Part shown: positions 45,251-54,657 of the stretch, one piece after another
How the letters are laid out: every line of letters starts with the position of its first letter
Position numbering within the stretch: position 1 is the first letter of the stretch
From: Mesorhizobium sp. Root102
GTDB taxonomy: Bacteria; Pseudomonadota; Alphaproteobacteria; Rhizobiales; Rhizobiaceae
Direction: 5' to 3'
Length of the DNA stretch: 64,000 bases
NCBI RefSeq assembly: GCF_001425625.1
Contig: NZ_LMCP01000012.1
Location: forward strand, 250,620 to 314,619
The notes under the pieces: model-generated
Database searches by the model: none
Told to the model about the DNA's origin: nothing
The model's input: only the letters and a program-made list of their open reading frames with translations
Program-made: the position numbers and the translations under genes

Positions 45251-46387
45251 TTGACCGCAGTGCCCGACATCGAGTTTCGCGGCGTCACCAAGCGCTATGG
45301 CAGCGTGACGGCTGTGAGCGGCATCGATCTTGCTGTCCCACCATCCGCCTTTGTTGCCCTGCTTGGACCATCCGGCTGCGGCAAGACGACCTGCCTGCGC
45401 ATGATCGGTGGCTTCGAACAGCCGAGCGAAGGCCACGTGTTCATTCGCGGCCAGGACATGGCCGGCACGCCGCCCTACCGGCGGCCGGTCAACATGGTGT
45501 TCCAGCAATATGCGCTGTTCCCGCATCTCGATGTCGAGGACAACGTCGCCTACGGGCTGCGCCAGGCGCGGCCAAGGCTGTCGTCGCGCGAGATCGCCTC
45601 AAGGGCGGGCGAGGCGCTCGAAATGGTGCGGCTCGCCGGCTATGGCCGCCGCAAAATCCACGAACTGTCGGGCGGCCAGCAGCAGCGTGTCGCGCTCGCC
45701 CGCGCCCTGGTCAACAAGCCGGCGGTGCTGTTGCTCGACGAACCGCTGGCGGCGCTCGACAAGAAGCTGCGCACCGACATGCAGATCGAGCTGCAGAACC
45801 TGCAGCGCGAGATCGGCATCACTTTCGTGCTGGTCACCCACGACCAGGAGGAAGCGCTGTCGATGAGCGATTTCGTCTGCGTCATGAATGGCGGCCGTAT
45901 CGTCCAGCTTGGACAGCCGAGCGAGATCTATGACGAGCCGGCCGACCTGTTTGTCGCCGATTTCGTCGGCAAGACCAATCTCTTGAGCGGCACCGTCGCC
46001 GGGCATTCGGGCGATCTGGTGGAGATAGCTCTAGCGGACGGCACCGTGATTGCGGCGCGCAAGCGGACCGCCTTGCAGCAAGGCGAGACCGTTTCGGTCA
46101 GCCTTCGCCCCGAATCGCTCAGTCTCGGCGCGCCGACGAGCGGTCCCTTCAAGGGCATCGTTCGCAACCGGATTTTCCTGGGCTCGACGGCGGAATATGC
46201 GATCGAGGTCCAGGGCATCGGAACATTGCTGGCCAAGGCCGATCATCTGATCGGCCAAGGCAATCTCTTCAAGCCGGGTGAACCCGTCGCCATCGGCTTC
46301 GCCACTGGGACGCCGCTGGCGTTTCCGGAAACCAAGAACAACGGGACCAACCAGAGGGTAGATAAACATGTCGAAATCATATCGTGA
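45251..46387 (+). CDS. Polyamine-type ABC transporter ATPase (operon 1)
   Basis: A 378-residue PotA-like ATPase: Walker A LLGPSGCGKTTCLRM, Q-loop FQQYALFPHLDVEDNV, signature LSGGQQQRVALARAL, Walker B VLLLDEPLAALDKKL, His in VTHDQEEAL, then a TOBE region. TTG 45251 (or GTG 45260) is the likely start; no ATG fits. The 3' end overlaps the binding-protein gene by 20 bases. It couples ATP hydrolysis to uptake of a polyamine or related cation. Confidence 0.92.
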   Translation: MTAVPDIEFRGVTKRYGSVTAVSGIDLAVPPSAFVALLGPSGCGKTTCLRMIGGFEQPSEGHVFIRGQDMAGTPPYRRPVNMVFQQYALFPHLDVEDNVAYGLRQARPRLSSREIASRAGEALEMVRLAGYGRRKIHELSGGQQQRVALARALVNKPAVLLLDEPLAALDKKLRTDMQIELQNLQREIGITFVLVTHDQEEALSMSDFVCVMNGGRIVQLGQPSEIYDEPADLFVADFVGKTNLLSGTVAGHSGDLVEIALADGTVIAARKRTALQQGETVSVSLRPESLSLGAPTSGPFKGIVRNRIFLGSTAEYAIEVQGIGTLLAKADHLIGQGNLFKPGEPVAIGFATGTPLAFPETKNNGTNQRVDKHVEIIS

Positions 46388-47531
46388 CGGACTGCCGATA
46401 AGCCCCGAGAGTTTTGTCGACCAGCTGATGCGCCTCAAGCGCGGCTCGATCGGCCGCCGCGATTTCCTTGGCCTCACCGGCCTTGGCATTGCCACGGCGG
46501 TGATGGCGCGCGAGATCGGCATCATGCCGACGCCGGCCTTTGCCGCGGAAAGTCTTGGCGATCGGATGTCGATCGCCACCTGGCCGAACTATCATGATCC
46601 CCAGACCTTCGAGAACTTCAAGAAGGACACGGGCGTTGCCGTCGAGGTCAATGTGTTCGGCTCGAACGAGGAGATGCTGGCCAAGCTGCAGGCCGGTGCC
46701 TCGGGCTGGAGCCTTTTCGTGCCGACCAACTACACGATCTCGACCTACAAGAAGCTCGGCATCATCGAGCCGCTGGAGATGGCGAAGCTGCCGAACTTCG
46801 ACGGCTCGCAGGAGGATCCACGCTTCACTGGGGAAGGCACGATCGACGGCACAATCTATGCGGTGCCGAAGAACTGGGGCACCACCGGCTTTGCCGTCAA
46901 CACCAAGAAGCTGACCAAGCCGATGACCAGCTGGAAGGAGTTCTGGGACACCGCCATGGCGGAAGGCGACAGCCGCACCATGGTGCACGACTACCAGCTG
47001 ACCACGATCGGCAATGCGCTGAAATATTTCGGCTACTCGTTCAACTCGCTCAAGCCGGACGAACTCGCCAAGGCGGAGGAACTACTGTTGAAGGTCAAGC
47101 CGCATCTGTTCGCGGTCTCATCCGACTATCAGCCGGGAATGCGCGCCGGCGACGCCTGGATGACCATGTGTTGGACAAACGATGGTGCGCAGCTGCATCG
47201 CGACATTCCCGAGATCGCCTATGTGCTGGGCAAGGAAGGCGGCGAGATCTGGACCGACTTCTACGCCATCCCGAAGGACGCGCCGAACAAGCCGGCCGGC
47301 TACGCCCTGCTCAACTATTTGATGAATCCGCAGGTCGCGGTGAAGGAGCATTTGGCGAATGGTGCGCCCTCGACCGACGCGCGGGTCAACAAGCTGCTGC
47401 CGAAGGAGGTGCTCGACAATCCGATCCTCTATCCGGCGGCGGACCTCTTGACGCCGCTGGAATTCGGCGCGGCGGCGACGCTGACAGACCCCGGCCGTGC
47501 CGAGTTGATGGCGCGCTTCAAGTCGGCCTGA
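46368..47531 (+). CDS. Polyamine-type ABC transporter substrate-binding protein (operon 1)
   Basis: The 387-residue PotD-like protein has a twin-arginine-like export signal (GRRDFLGLTGLGIATAV). The core follows SIATWPNYHDPQTFENF, EEMLAKLQAG, VPKNWGTTGFAVN and GMRAGDAWMTMCWTNDGAQL, positions that contact ligand amines in PotD. The true substrate may be a polyamine, an opine or another cation. A stable hairpin follows the gene. Confidence 0.92.
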   Translation: MSKSYRDGLPISPESFVDQLMRLKRGSIGRRDFLGLTGLGIATAVMAREIGIMPTPAFAAESLGDRMSIATWPNYHDPQTFENFKKDTGVAVEVNVFGSNEEMLAKLQAGASGWSLFVPTNYTISTYKKLGIIEPLEMAKLPNFDGSQEDPRFTGEGTIDGTIYAVPKNWGTTGFAVNTKKLTKPMTSWKEFWDTAMAEGDSRTMVHDYQLTTIGNALKYFGYSFNSLKPDELAKAEELLLKVKPHLFAVSSDYQPGMRAGDAWMTMCWTNDGAQLHRDIPEIAYVLGKEGGEIWTDFYAIPKDAPNKPAGYALLNYLMNPQVAVKEHLANGAPSTDARVNKLLPKEVLDNPILYPAADLLTPLEFGAAATLTDPGRAELMARFKSA

Positions 47532-47566
47532 GCCGCGCGGCCTCAAATTCGACGCAGACAACTTGA

Positions 47567-47588
47567 CCGGCGGGTTCATACCCGCCGG
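47567..47588 (+). repeat. Intercistronic hairpin after the binding-protein gene (operon 1)
   Basis: Perfect 8-bp stem CCGGCGGG / CCCGCCGG around a six-base loop, 35 bases after the binding-protein stop and without a T-run. Such hairpins often protect the upstream mRNA so that binding protein is made in excess. Confidence 0.7.
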
Positions 47589-47606
47589 CACCGGGGCAAT
47601 CTCTCC

Positions 47607-48470
47607 ATGCACGGCAGCCGTCTTCGCAAGACTCTTCTGACCGCCATGCTGCTCGGTCCGGCGACCGCGTGGCTGGTGGTGTTTCTGGTGCTGCCATTCA
47701 TAGCCATCGCCGTGTTCAGCGTCGGCGAACGGGCGCCGGAAGGCGGCTATCAGGCCGCTTTCACGTTCGCGCAGTACGCTAACCTTCCGGCGCGGGCGAC
47801 CGCCTTCTGGAACACGATGGTGCTGGCGCCGGTGGGAGCGCTTGCCTGTCTGCTCGTCGCTTATCCGGTCGCCTACTACCTCGCCTTGCAAGCGCCGCAG
47901 CGCTGGCGGCTGATCCTGCTTGCGCTGGTCGTCATCCCGTTCTGGACCAGCCTTCTGATGCGGACCTATGCCTGGATGTATGTGCTGGGCGGGCGCGGCA
48001 TCCCGGCCCTGCTGGCCTATATCGGCTTCGAGGATGTCAGGCTGATCAACACGCCGGGCGCCGTCCTGCTCGGCATCGTCTACGGCTATCTGCCGCTGAT
48101 GATCCTACCGATCTATGTCAGCCTCGAGCGGCTCGACCGCCGGCTGCTGGAGGCCTCGGCCGATCTCGGCGCGACGCCGATTTCGACTTTCCTCGGCGTG
48201 ACCTTGAAACTGTCGCTGCCGGGCGTGATGACCGGCTTCTCGCTGGTGATGATCCTCCTGCTTGGCGAATATCTGATCCCGACGCTGCTCGGCGGCGGCA
48301 AGGTGTTCTTCATCGGCAACGCGCTGGTCGACCTGTTCCTGCAGTCGCGCAACTGGCCATTCGGATCGGCCATCGCGATCACGTTGGTGCTGGTCTCGGT
48401 GGTGGTGCTGATTGCCGCCAACCGCATCTCGACCCGGGTTTCGGGTGCGCGCCGGGTGGACCTGATCTGA
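47607..48470 (+). CDS. Polyamine-type ABC permease PotB-like (operon 1)
   Basis: The 287-residue permease has about six helices and the EAA loop ERLDRRLLEASADLGATPISTFLGVTLKLSLPG. It starts at ATG 47607 and overlaps the next permease by one base. Confidence 0.92.
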   Translation: MHGSRLRKTLLTAMLLGPATAWLVVFLVLPFIAIAVFSVGERAPEGGYQAAFTFAQYANLPARATAFWNTMVLAPVGALACLLVAYPVAYYLALQAPQRWRLILLALVVIPFWTSLLMRTYAWMYVLGGRGIPALLAYIGFEDVRLINTPGAVLLGIVYGYLPLMILPIYVSLERLDRRLLEASADLGATPISTFLGVTLKLSLPGVMTGFSLVMILLLGEYLIPTLLGGGKVFFIGNALVDLFLQSRNWPFGSAIAITLVLVSVVVLIAANRISTRVSGARRVDLI

Positions 48471-49282
48471 TGCGCGCCTTCGTCATTGCGGTATTCGCGT
48501 TCCTCTATCTGCCGATCGCGCTGGTGGTGCTGTTCTCCTTCAACGCCGGCCACCATGCGAGCGAGTTCACCGGCTTTTCGGTGCAATGGTACGGCAAGGC
48601 GCTGGCGAACCCATTCCTGGTCGAAGCGCTGAAGAACAGCCTGTTGATCGCCACCACCAGCGCTCTGCTGGCGGCACTGTGCGGCACGGCAGCCGCACTC
48701 GGCCTGGCGCGCGTCAGCGTCAGAACCCGCGCGGTTTTCGATGCCCTTCTGGGGGCTGCGATCGTCGTTCCGGGTGTCGTCATCGGCATTTCGACGCTGG
48801 TCGCGCTCGTCCAGCTCTTTGGCGTCGTCAATCCGTTTCTCGCCTCGATCTGGCCTGACGACCAGCCGCCGCGCCTTGCGCTCGGCTATGGTTCGATCAT
48901 CGCGGCGCACGGGCTGTTTTCGATGGCGCTAGTGACGATGATCGTCGGGACGCGGCTCGGCAGTCTCGACCGCAATCTGGTCGAGGCGTCGAGCGATCTC
49001 TACGCCACGCCGCTGACGACGTTCCGCAGCATCGTCCTGCCGCAAATCCTGCCGGCGGTCGTTGCCGGCTTCCTGCTCGCCTTCACCTTCTCCTTCGACG
49101 ATTTCATCATCGCCTTCTTCGTCGCCGGTGCGCAGACGACGCTGCCGATCTATGTCTTTGCGTCGATCCGGCGTGGTGTGACGCCGGAAATCAACGCCAT
49201 CGCGACGATCGTCCTCGTCGCCTCCGTGCTGCTTGTGGTGCTCGCCCAATGGCAATTGCGCCAACGCAAACCGTCAAACTGA
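48470..49282 (+). CDS. Polyamine-type ABC permease PotC-like (operon 1)
   Basis: The 270-residue permease has an EAA loop RNLVEASSDLYATPLTTFRSIVLPQILP. It begins at the TGATG junction with the previous gene. Membrane topology is as for PotC. Confidence 0.92.
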   Translation: MRAFVIAVFAFLYLPIALVVLFSFNAGHHASEFTGFSVQWYGKALANPFLVEALKNSLLIATTSALLAALCGTAAALGLARVSVRTRAVFDALLGAAIVVPGVVIGISTLVALVQLFGVVNPFLASIWPDDQPPRLALGYGSIIAAHGLFSMALVTMIVGTRLGSLDRNLVEASSDLYATPLTTFRSIVLPQILPAVVAGFLLAFTFSFDDFIIAFFVAGAQTTLPIYVFASIRRGVTPEINAIATIVLVASVLLVVLAQWQLRQRKPSN

Positions 49283-49292
49283 AAGTCGCATC

Positions 49293-50054
49293 ATGATCCT
49301 CAAAGACCGCATCGCCGTGGTGACAGGCGCCGGCTCCGGCATCGGCCGCGCCGGCGCCATGATCATGGCCAGGGAAGGCGCGGTGGTCGTCATCGCCGAC
49401 AGGGATCAGGCCACTGGCGAAGCAACGGCTTCGGACATCCGGGCAGTGGGCGGGCAGGCCGAGGCGATCGCCACCGATGTCGCTGATGACGCGGCCGTCG
49501 AGCAACTCATTGCCGGCACGCTCGACAGGCATGGGCGCATCGACATCCTGCACAATCACGCCGGTATCCAGGTCGGCGGCACGCTGACCGAAGTGGGGGT
49601 CGACGGCATGGATGCCTCGTGGCGGGTCAATGTGCGGGCGCAGTTCCTGGCGGCCAGGATAGTCATGCCATCGATGGTCGCACAAGGCGGCGGCGTCATC
49701 CTCAACACCGCCTCCAATTCGGGCGTGTTCTACGACCGCGAGATGATCGCCTACGCAACCTCCAAACATGCGGTGGTGGCGATGACGCGGCAGATGTCGC
49801 TCGACTATGCCGGGCACAATGTCCGCGTCAACGCACTCTGCCCAGGCTGGGTCGACACGCCGTTCAACGAACCGTTCATCGCCCAGATGGGTGGACGCGA
49901 GGCGATCGAAAACTATGTCCGCACCAAAATCCCGATGGGGCGCTGGGCCCGTGCCGAAGAGATCGCCGAAGCAATACTGTTCCTCGTCTCCGACCGCTCA
50001 TCCTTCATGACCGGCCAGGCGCTGGTGATCGATGGGGGCGAAAGCATCGGCTGA
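49293..50054 (+). CDS. Short-chain dehydrogenase/reductase
   Basis: The 253-residue classical SDR has the coenzyme motif TGAGSGIGRAG, an NHAG-type segment in HNHAGIQVGG, and catalytic Tyr/Lys in YATSKHAVV. The Asp after strand 2 (IADRD) favours NAD+. It sits 10 bases after the ABC permease, so it probably oxidises a product of the transported compound. Its substrate is unknown. Confidence 0.92.
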   Translation: MILKDRIAVVTGAGSGIGRAGAMIMAREGAVVVIADRDQATGEATASDIRAVGGQAEAIATDVADDAAVEQLIAGTLDRHGRIDILHNHAGIQVGGTLTEVGVDGMDASWRVNVRAQFLAARIVMPSMVAQGGGVILNTASNSGVFYDREMIAYATSKHAVVAMTRQMSLDYAGHNVRVNALCPGWVDTPFNEPFIAQMGGREAIENYVRTKIPMGRWARAEEIAEAILFLVSDRSSFMTGQALVIDGGESIG

Positions 50055-50337
50055 GGCAGCGCCGGCCTTCGAGGCCTTTCCGATACACTATTCTACGGCC
50101 GTCAACATGCCGCCGGTCTGCAGGTAGGACCATGGTCTGGCCGGCATGGGACTTCAGTGCCATGGCCGTCCAAGGGCGTTGATTTGTATTTGATATCAGA
50201 TGGTTATGGCCCTGCTGGTTGCCAGCTCGCGTATTGAGACGGCATTTGTCTAAAGTTTACTCTGTACAATTAGCGATTTCTCATACGACGGTCGCCTAGC
50301 GGTCGGGCGAGGGTGGCTGTTCACCGAGGAGGTTACC

Positions 50338-51126
50338 ATGACGAACCGAAAAACTCTGTTCGCGGCGCTTGCCGCATTGGCGCTTCTGGCGTCTCCGGCG
50401 CTCGCCGGAGCCGGCGGCAACGGGCACGGTGGTGGCAACGGGCACGGCAACGGCGGTGGCAACGGGCACGGCAACGGCGGTGGCAATGCTGGCGGCAATG
50501 GCCATGGCGGCAATGGCAATGGCAAGAGCGGCGCTTCGCACGGCAAGTCGTCGTCGGCTCGGGGGCAGGTGGCAAAGGCCAAAGCGGACGACACCACGGT
50601 CGACACGACCACAAAGGTCTCGGCCGTGCCCAAGGAGAAGAACATCCACGCCAAGCTCGGCCGGCTGAACTCGCTGCAGCGCAACATCAACGCTTACATG
50701 AACTCGAAGAGCAAGAAGTTCGCTGCCATACAGGCATTCGTGACGCAGTCCGCCAAAGCCAAGGTTGCCCAGGCCGCCGCTGAGGCAGCCGCGGATAAGC
50801 TGGATGCGCTGAATTCTCAGTTGACCGCGCTGACGTCGCTGACGCCCGATCAGATTGCGGCCATGACGCCCGAAGATCAGGCGGCCTTGCCTGGGAAGAT
50901 AACGGATCTGCAGGCCGAAATCACTGCCCAGGAGGCAGAGGTCGCCGCCGCCAACGAGGCGGCTGCCGCGGCAGCGGAGGGCACCGATGACGCATCGCTC
51001 GACGCGGCGCTGACGGACATGGCCAACAAGCCCGTCGACGCCGAGGTCACGGCCTGGGCCCAGGGCGTCCTTGCCGGCAAGATCGACCAGACGGCGGCCG
51101 CGATGGAAGCAGAAACGACGCCGTAG
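50338..51126 (+). CDS. Gly/Asn/His-rich secreted protein, unknown
   Basis: The 262-residue protein has a signal peptide (FAALAALALLASPALAGA), then a low-complexity tract of tandem GGGNGHGN units (about residues 25-62), a Lys-rich linker, and an Ala-rich helical region predicted as coiled coil (AAAEAAADKLDALNSQLTAL). GAGGAGG precedes ATG 50338. His and Asn in the repeats could bind metal, which is inference. No family is known to me. Confidence 0.83.
   Translation: MTNRKTLFAALAALALLASPALAGAGGNGHGGGNGHGNGGGNGHGNGGGNAGGNGHGGNGNGKSGASHGKSSSARGQVAKAKADDTTVDTTTKVSAVPKEKNIHAKLGRLNSLQRNINAYMNSKSKKFAAIQAFVTQSAKAKVAQAAAEAAADKLDALNSQLTALTSLTPDQIAAMTPEDQAALPGKITDLQAEITAQEAEVAAANEAAAAAAEGTDDASLDAALTDMANKPVDAEVTAWAQGVLAGKIDQTAAAMEAETTP
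50420..50515 (+). repeat. In-frame tandem repeats encoding GGGNGHGN units
   Basis: Near-identical 24-base units (GGTGGCAACGGGCACGGCAA then CGGC) follow one another inside the secreted-protein gene, with decayed copies after them. Unit multiples of three keep frame, so copy number could vary without breaking the gene. Confidence 0.75.
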
Positions 51127-51164
51127 CGAATCGCTGTCGAAACGGCAGTAGCTAATCAAAGAAA

Positions 51165-51193
51165 GATGCCGCCGGGTCTTGCCCGGCGGCATC
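51165..51193. terminator. Bidirectional terminator between convergent genes
   Basis: Perfect 12-bp stem GATGCCGCCGGG / CCCGGCGGCATC with a five-base loop. GCTTTA follows on the plus strand and TTTCTTTGATT on the minus strand, so it may serve both the secreted-protein gene and the LysR gene. Confidence 0.75.
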
Positions 51194-51209
51194 GCTTTAC
51201 CAGCCGTGG

Positions 51210-52094
51210 TCAGGCTGGCTTCGTAGGAGCGGCCGTCTCAGCCTTCAGCCAATCGGCAAAGATCGTCATCGCGTGCGAGTTCTGCCGCCGGCGCCGCGCT
51301 GAGAGCCAGTACTTGCCGACATCGGCCGTGCAGCCGAAAGGCTGGACCAATTCAGCGGAGCGGAGCTCGCGGCTGAACATCGAAACCGGCAGCAGCGCCA
51401 CGCCGGCACCCTGGACCGCGGCGTTGGCCATGGTGACGGACGAGTCGAAGACGATGCCCTTGATGGGTGGGCAATGGCGTCCCGCCGCCTCGAACCAGCG
51501 CAACCATTCGTCTTCCCGGTAAGAGCATAGCAGCGTTTCACGCGCGAGATCCGAGGGATCGCGCAGACGCGCCGCGATGTCGGCGGCGCAGGCCGGCGAG
51601 AAGGAGCCAGGCATCAGCGGCGTGTTGTCGGTTCCCTGCCAGGAACCGTCGCCGAAGCGGATGGCAAAGTCGAGGCCGTCGGCGGCGAGATTGACCCGGT
51701 TGTTGTTGGTCGAGATGCGCAGTTCGATATCCGGATAGGCCTGGTGGAACAGCCGCAATCTGGGGATCAGCCACCCCGAGGCGAAGGTGCCGACGACACC
51801 GACGGTGACGATGTCGTGGAAGCGGCCGCCCTCGAAGCGGTCGAGCGTGACGCCGATCCTGTTGAAGGCGTCGCTCAGCACCGGCAGCAAGGCCTCGCCT
51901 TCCTCGCTCAAGGCGAGCCCGTGCGGCAGCCGGCGAAAGAGCCGGACGCCAAGCAGCTCTTCAAGGCCCTTGACCTGATGGCTGACGGCCGCCTGGGTGA
52001 CGCGCAGTTCGAGCCCGGCGCCGGTGAAGCTGAGGTGCCGCGCGGCGGCCTCGAAGGCGCGCAAGCCGTTCAGCGGGAGGTGCGATCGCTTCAT
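51210..52094 (-). CDS. LysR-type regulator, AmpR-like
   Basis: The 294-residue regulator begins MKRSHLPLNGLRAFEAAARHLSFT, close to AmpR, and has the usual helix-turn-helix (LRVTQAAVSHQVKGLEELLG) and effector domain. It is divergent from a class A beta-lactamase with a 104-base gap. In this pattern (PenR/NmcR-like) the regulator responds to peptidoglycan fragments. An in-frame extension to 52205 lies in the bla region and is rejected. Confidence 0.88.
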   Translation of the reverse strand: MKRSHLPLNGLRAFEAAARHLSFTGAGLELRVTQAAVSHQVKGLEELLGVRLFRRLPHGLALSEEGEALLPVLSDAFNRIGVTLDRFEGGRFHDIVTVGVVGTFASGWLIPRLRLFHQAYPDIELRISTNNNRVNLAADGLDFAIRFGDGSWQGTDNTPLMPGSFSPACAADIAARLRDPSDLARETLLCSYREDEWLRWFEAAGRHCPPIKGIVFDSSVTMANAAVQGAGVALLPVSMFSRELRSAELVQPFGCTADVGKYWLSARRRRQNSHAMTIFADWLKAETAAPTKPA

Positions 52095-52198
52095 TGGTCG
52101 AGCCCTAGTTTTTCTCGTGGCGGGGGCGATGTTTACTCGTTTGCGGCGGCGTCGGATCCGGTCCAGTTCTGCGGCGCGGGGCAACAGAGAGTGTGGAC

Positions 52199-53092
52199 AT
52201 GACAAGCAGACGCAGTTTCATCAGTGGTCTCGCGGTGGTTCTGACGGCCCCCGTCACCCTTGGCGCGATCGCGAAGGCGGCAACGAGCCCGACAAAATTT
52301 GATGGGGTCTTGCCGAAAATAAGGCGGATCGAGGCGAAAAGCGGCGGCCGGCTTGGCGTGGCCTGCCAGATCGCCGGAACGAGCGCGCAATTCGGCTATC
52401 GCGAAAACGAGCTGTTTCCAATGTGCAGCACCTTCAAGACGCTGGCGGCGGCGCTCATCCTGCATCGCGTCGACGGCGGCATCGAGCAGCTCGAGCGCAG
52501 CATCAAGATCCCGCACAACGCCGTCATCGCCAACTCGCCGACGACCAGGAAGTTTGCCGGCGGCGAGATGACGGTGGCGCAGCTTTGCGAGGCAGCCGTT
52601 ACGGTCAGCGACAATGGCGCGGCCAATCTGCTGCTGGAGTCCTTTGGCGGACCGCCGCAGCTGACGGCCTATCTGCGTTCGATCGGCGACAGTGTGAGCA
52701 GGCTGGACAGGATCGAGCCGGAGCTGAACGAGTCTTTGCCGGGCGACGAGCGCGACACGACCTCGCCGCTGGCCATGGTTGAGGACTACGGGCGTCTCGC
52801 TCTAGGCAACAGCCTGTCGGACAAGAGCCGGGCGCAGCTCGTCGATTGGCTGGTGGCCAACAAGACCGGCGATGAGCGCATCCGGGCTGGACTGCCGAAG
52901 GGCTGGAGGTGCGGCGACAAGACTGGCACCGGTGACCGTGGCAGCACCAATGACGCGGCGGTCATCTGGCCGGCTTCCGGCAATCCGATCTTGATGTCGG
53001 TCTACCTGACCGGCACGAAACAGGGTCTGGCCAAACGCAACGCGGTGATTGCCTCCGTCTCGCGCGTTCTGGTCGAAGCGATCGAAGCGTAA
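52199..53092 (+). CDS. Class A beta-lactamase
   Basis: The 297-residue serine enzyme has all motifs: Ser77 in STFK, SDN at 137-139, the Glu of EPELN at 173, and KTG at 241-243. A twin-arginine-like signal (SRRSFISGLAVVL) starts the protein. Cys76 precedes the active Ser, as in class A carbapenemases, but the residue after KTGT is Gly, so the carbapenemase disulfide cannot form. It is divergent from the AmpR-like regulator. Resistance spectrum cannot be told. ATG 52199 is used; GTG 52193 is an alternative. Confidence 0.94.
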   Translation: MTSRRSFISGLAVVLTAPVTLGAIAKAATSPTKFDGVLPKIRRIEAKSGGRLGVACQIAGTSAQFGYRENELFPMCSTFKTLAAALILHRVDGGIEQLERSIKIPHNAVIANSPTTRKFAGGEMTVAQLCEAAVTVSDNGAANLLLESFGGPPQLTAYLRSIGDSVSRLDRIEPELNESLPGDERDTTSPLAMVEDYGRLALGNSLSDKSRAQLVDWLVANKTGDERIRAGLPKGWRCGDKTGTGDRGSTNDAAVIWPASGNPILMSVYLTGTKQGLAKRNAVIASVSRVLVEAIEA

Positions 53093-53128
53093 GTTCATAT
53101 CAAGCGGCGCGGCTCGCCGCGCTGCTTC

Positions 53129-54643
53129 TCATACGTGCTTGCGGCCGCCGGTCTCGCGGAACCAGCTGTCGGGGTAGGGGTACCACCATTCCTGGATCGC
53201 TGGTTTGTGGTCGATGATCACCATCTTCGAGCGGCGGAAGGCATCGAGTCCCTGGCGGCCAAGTTCGCGGCCGAGGCCTGATGCCTTCCAGCCGCCGAAG
53301 GGCAGCGCGTCATTGTCGATCAGCGGGTTGTTGACCCAGACCATGCCGGCCTCCAGCCGTTCCGCTGCCTCGTGCGCCTCGGCCAGATCGGTGGTGAAGA
53401 CGGAGGCGCCGAGCCCGAACGGGCTGTCATTGGCAAGCCGGATCGCCTCGTCGAAATCCTTGACCCGGCCGATGGCGGCGACCGGTCCAAAGCATTCTTC
53501 GCGTACGATCGCCATGTCTGATGTGACGCCGGTCAGGATGGTCGGCTCGTAGAACCAGCCGGTGTTGTGTGCCGGCGGGATGCGGCCGCCGGTGACCGCC
53601 TTGGCGCCATGCGCAATGGCATCATCGACCAGCCGCATGACCTTGGCCCGTGCCGCCTCGCTGACCAGCGGCCCGATCTCGGTCTTGTCCATGCCGTTGC
53701 CGATGCGCAGCGCCCGCGTCCTTTCGGCGAACAGCTCGACGAAGCGGTCGTGCACGGCATCGACCACGAAGAAGCGCTCGGCCGAGGTGCAGACCTGGCC
53801 GGTAAGGTGGAAGGCGGCGGTGACGCTACCGGCCGCCGCGATCTCCAGCGGGGCGTGTTCGCTGATGATCAGCGGGTCGCTGCCGCCGGCCTCGATGACG
53901 CACGGTTTCATGCGTTCGGCGCAGGCCACGGCAACCGCCTTGCCGGCGGCGACCGAGCCGGTGAAGGCAACCGCGTGAGTGCGGTCGGACGCGATCAGCG
54001 CCTGCGCTGTCGCCGCGCCGCCGGGCAGGCAGGAAACCAGGCCCTCCGGCAGCGAGCGGAACACGGTCATGTAGTCCAGCGTCGACAGCGTCGTCGCCTC
54101 GGCCGGCTTGATGATGCAGGCATTGCCGGCGGCGAGCGAGGCGGCAACCGTCCAGCACATCAGCAGGATCGGGAAGTTGTAGGGCATGATGTGGACAGAG
54201 ACGCCGTAGGGTTCGTAACGGGCGTACTGGAACGAACCGGCCTGCGTCGTGCCGGCGATCTTGCCGGCATCGTCGCGCGCCATCTCGGCATAGTAGCGGA
54301 AAATAGGCGCGCAATTGGCGATCTCGCCGATCGCTTCGGGATAGGGCTTGCCCATCTCGCGCACCATCAGCTCGGCGCAGCGGGTGAAGTCGGCTGCCTC
54401 GATGGCGTTGGCGACGGCATGCAGGTGTTTTGCCCGGCTCTTGGCGTCGAGTTTTTTCCAGGCGGCCTGCGCCTTGGTCGCGGCGGTGAGCACGGCGTCG
54501 ATCTCGCCGTCGCTGGCTGCGGCGATGGCGCCGACCGTTTCCAGAGTCGCGGGATCGTTCACCGGTTTGTTCGCGCCAGTCATCGGCCGGTAATCCGGGT
54601 TGACGAAGAAAGCCGGCCGGTCGGGGGAGAAATCCATGGGCAT
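53129..54643 (-). CDS. Aldehyde dehydrogenase (succinate-semialdehyde-like)
   Basis: The 504-residue NAD(P)-dependent enzyme has AFTGSVAAGKAVA, catalytic Glu in VIEAGGSDPLII, catalytic Cys in LTGQVCTSAERFFV, and PFGGWKASGLGRELG. Starts ATG 54643 or 54637 follow GAGAGG. It ends the leftward nine-gene operon, downstream of three cupin genes. In gamma-glutamyl pathways such enzymes oxidise the aldehyde made from an amine. Confidence 0.93.
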   Translation of the reverse strand: MPMDFSPDRPAFFVNPDYRPMTGANKPVNDPATLETVGAIAAASDGEIDAVLTAATKAQAAWKKLDAKSRAKHLHAVANAIEAADFTRCAELMVREMGKPYPEAIGEIANCAPIFRYYAEMARDDAGKIAGTTQAGSFQYARYEPYGVSVHIMPYNFPILLMCWTVAASLAAGNACIIKPAEATTLSTLDYMTVFRSLPEGLVSCLPGGAATAQALIASDRTHAVAFTGSVAAGKAVAVACAERMKPCVIEAGGSDPLIISEHAPLEIAAAGSVTAAFHLTGQVCTSAERFFVVDAVHDRFVELFAERTRALRIGNGMDKTEIGPLVSEAARAKVMRLVDDAIAHGAKAVTGGRIPPAHNTGWFYEPTILTGVTSDMAIVREECFGPVAAIGRVKDFDEAIRLANDSPFGLGASVFTTDLAEAHEAAERLEAGMVWVNNPLIDNDALPFGGWKASGLGRELGRQGLDAFRRSKMVIIDHKPAIQEWWYPYPDSWFRETGGRKHV

Positions 54644-54657
54644 CCTCTCGGATCCGC

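Noticed and set aside
50420..50515. Short regular repeats as a CRISPR array
   Set aside because: Units are in tandem without spacers and lie in frame inside a secreted-protein gene.
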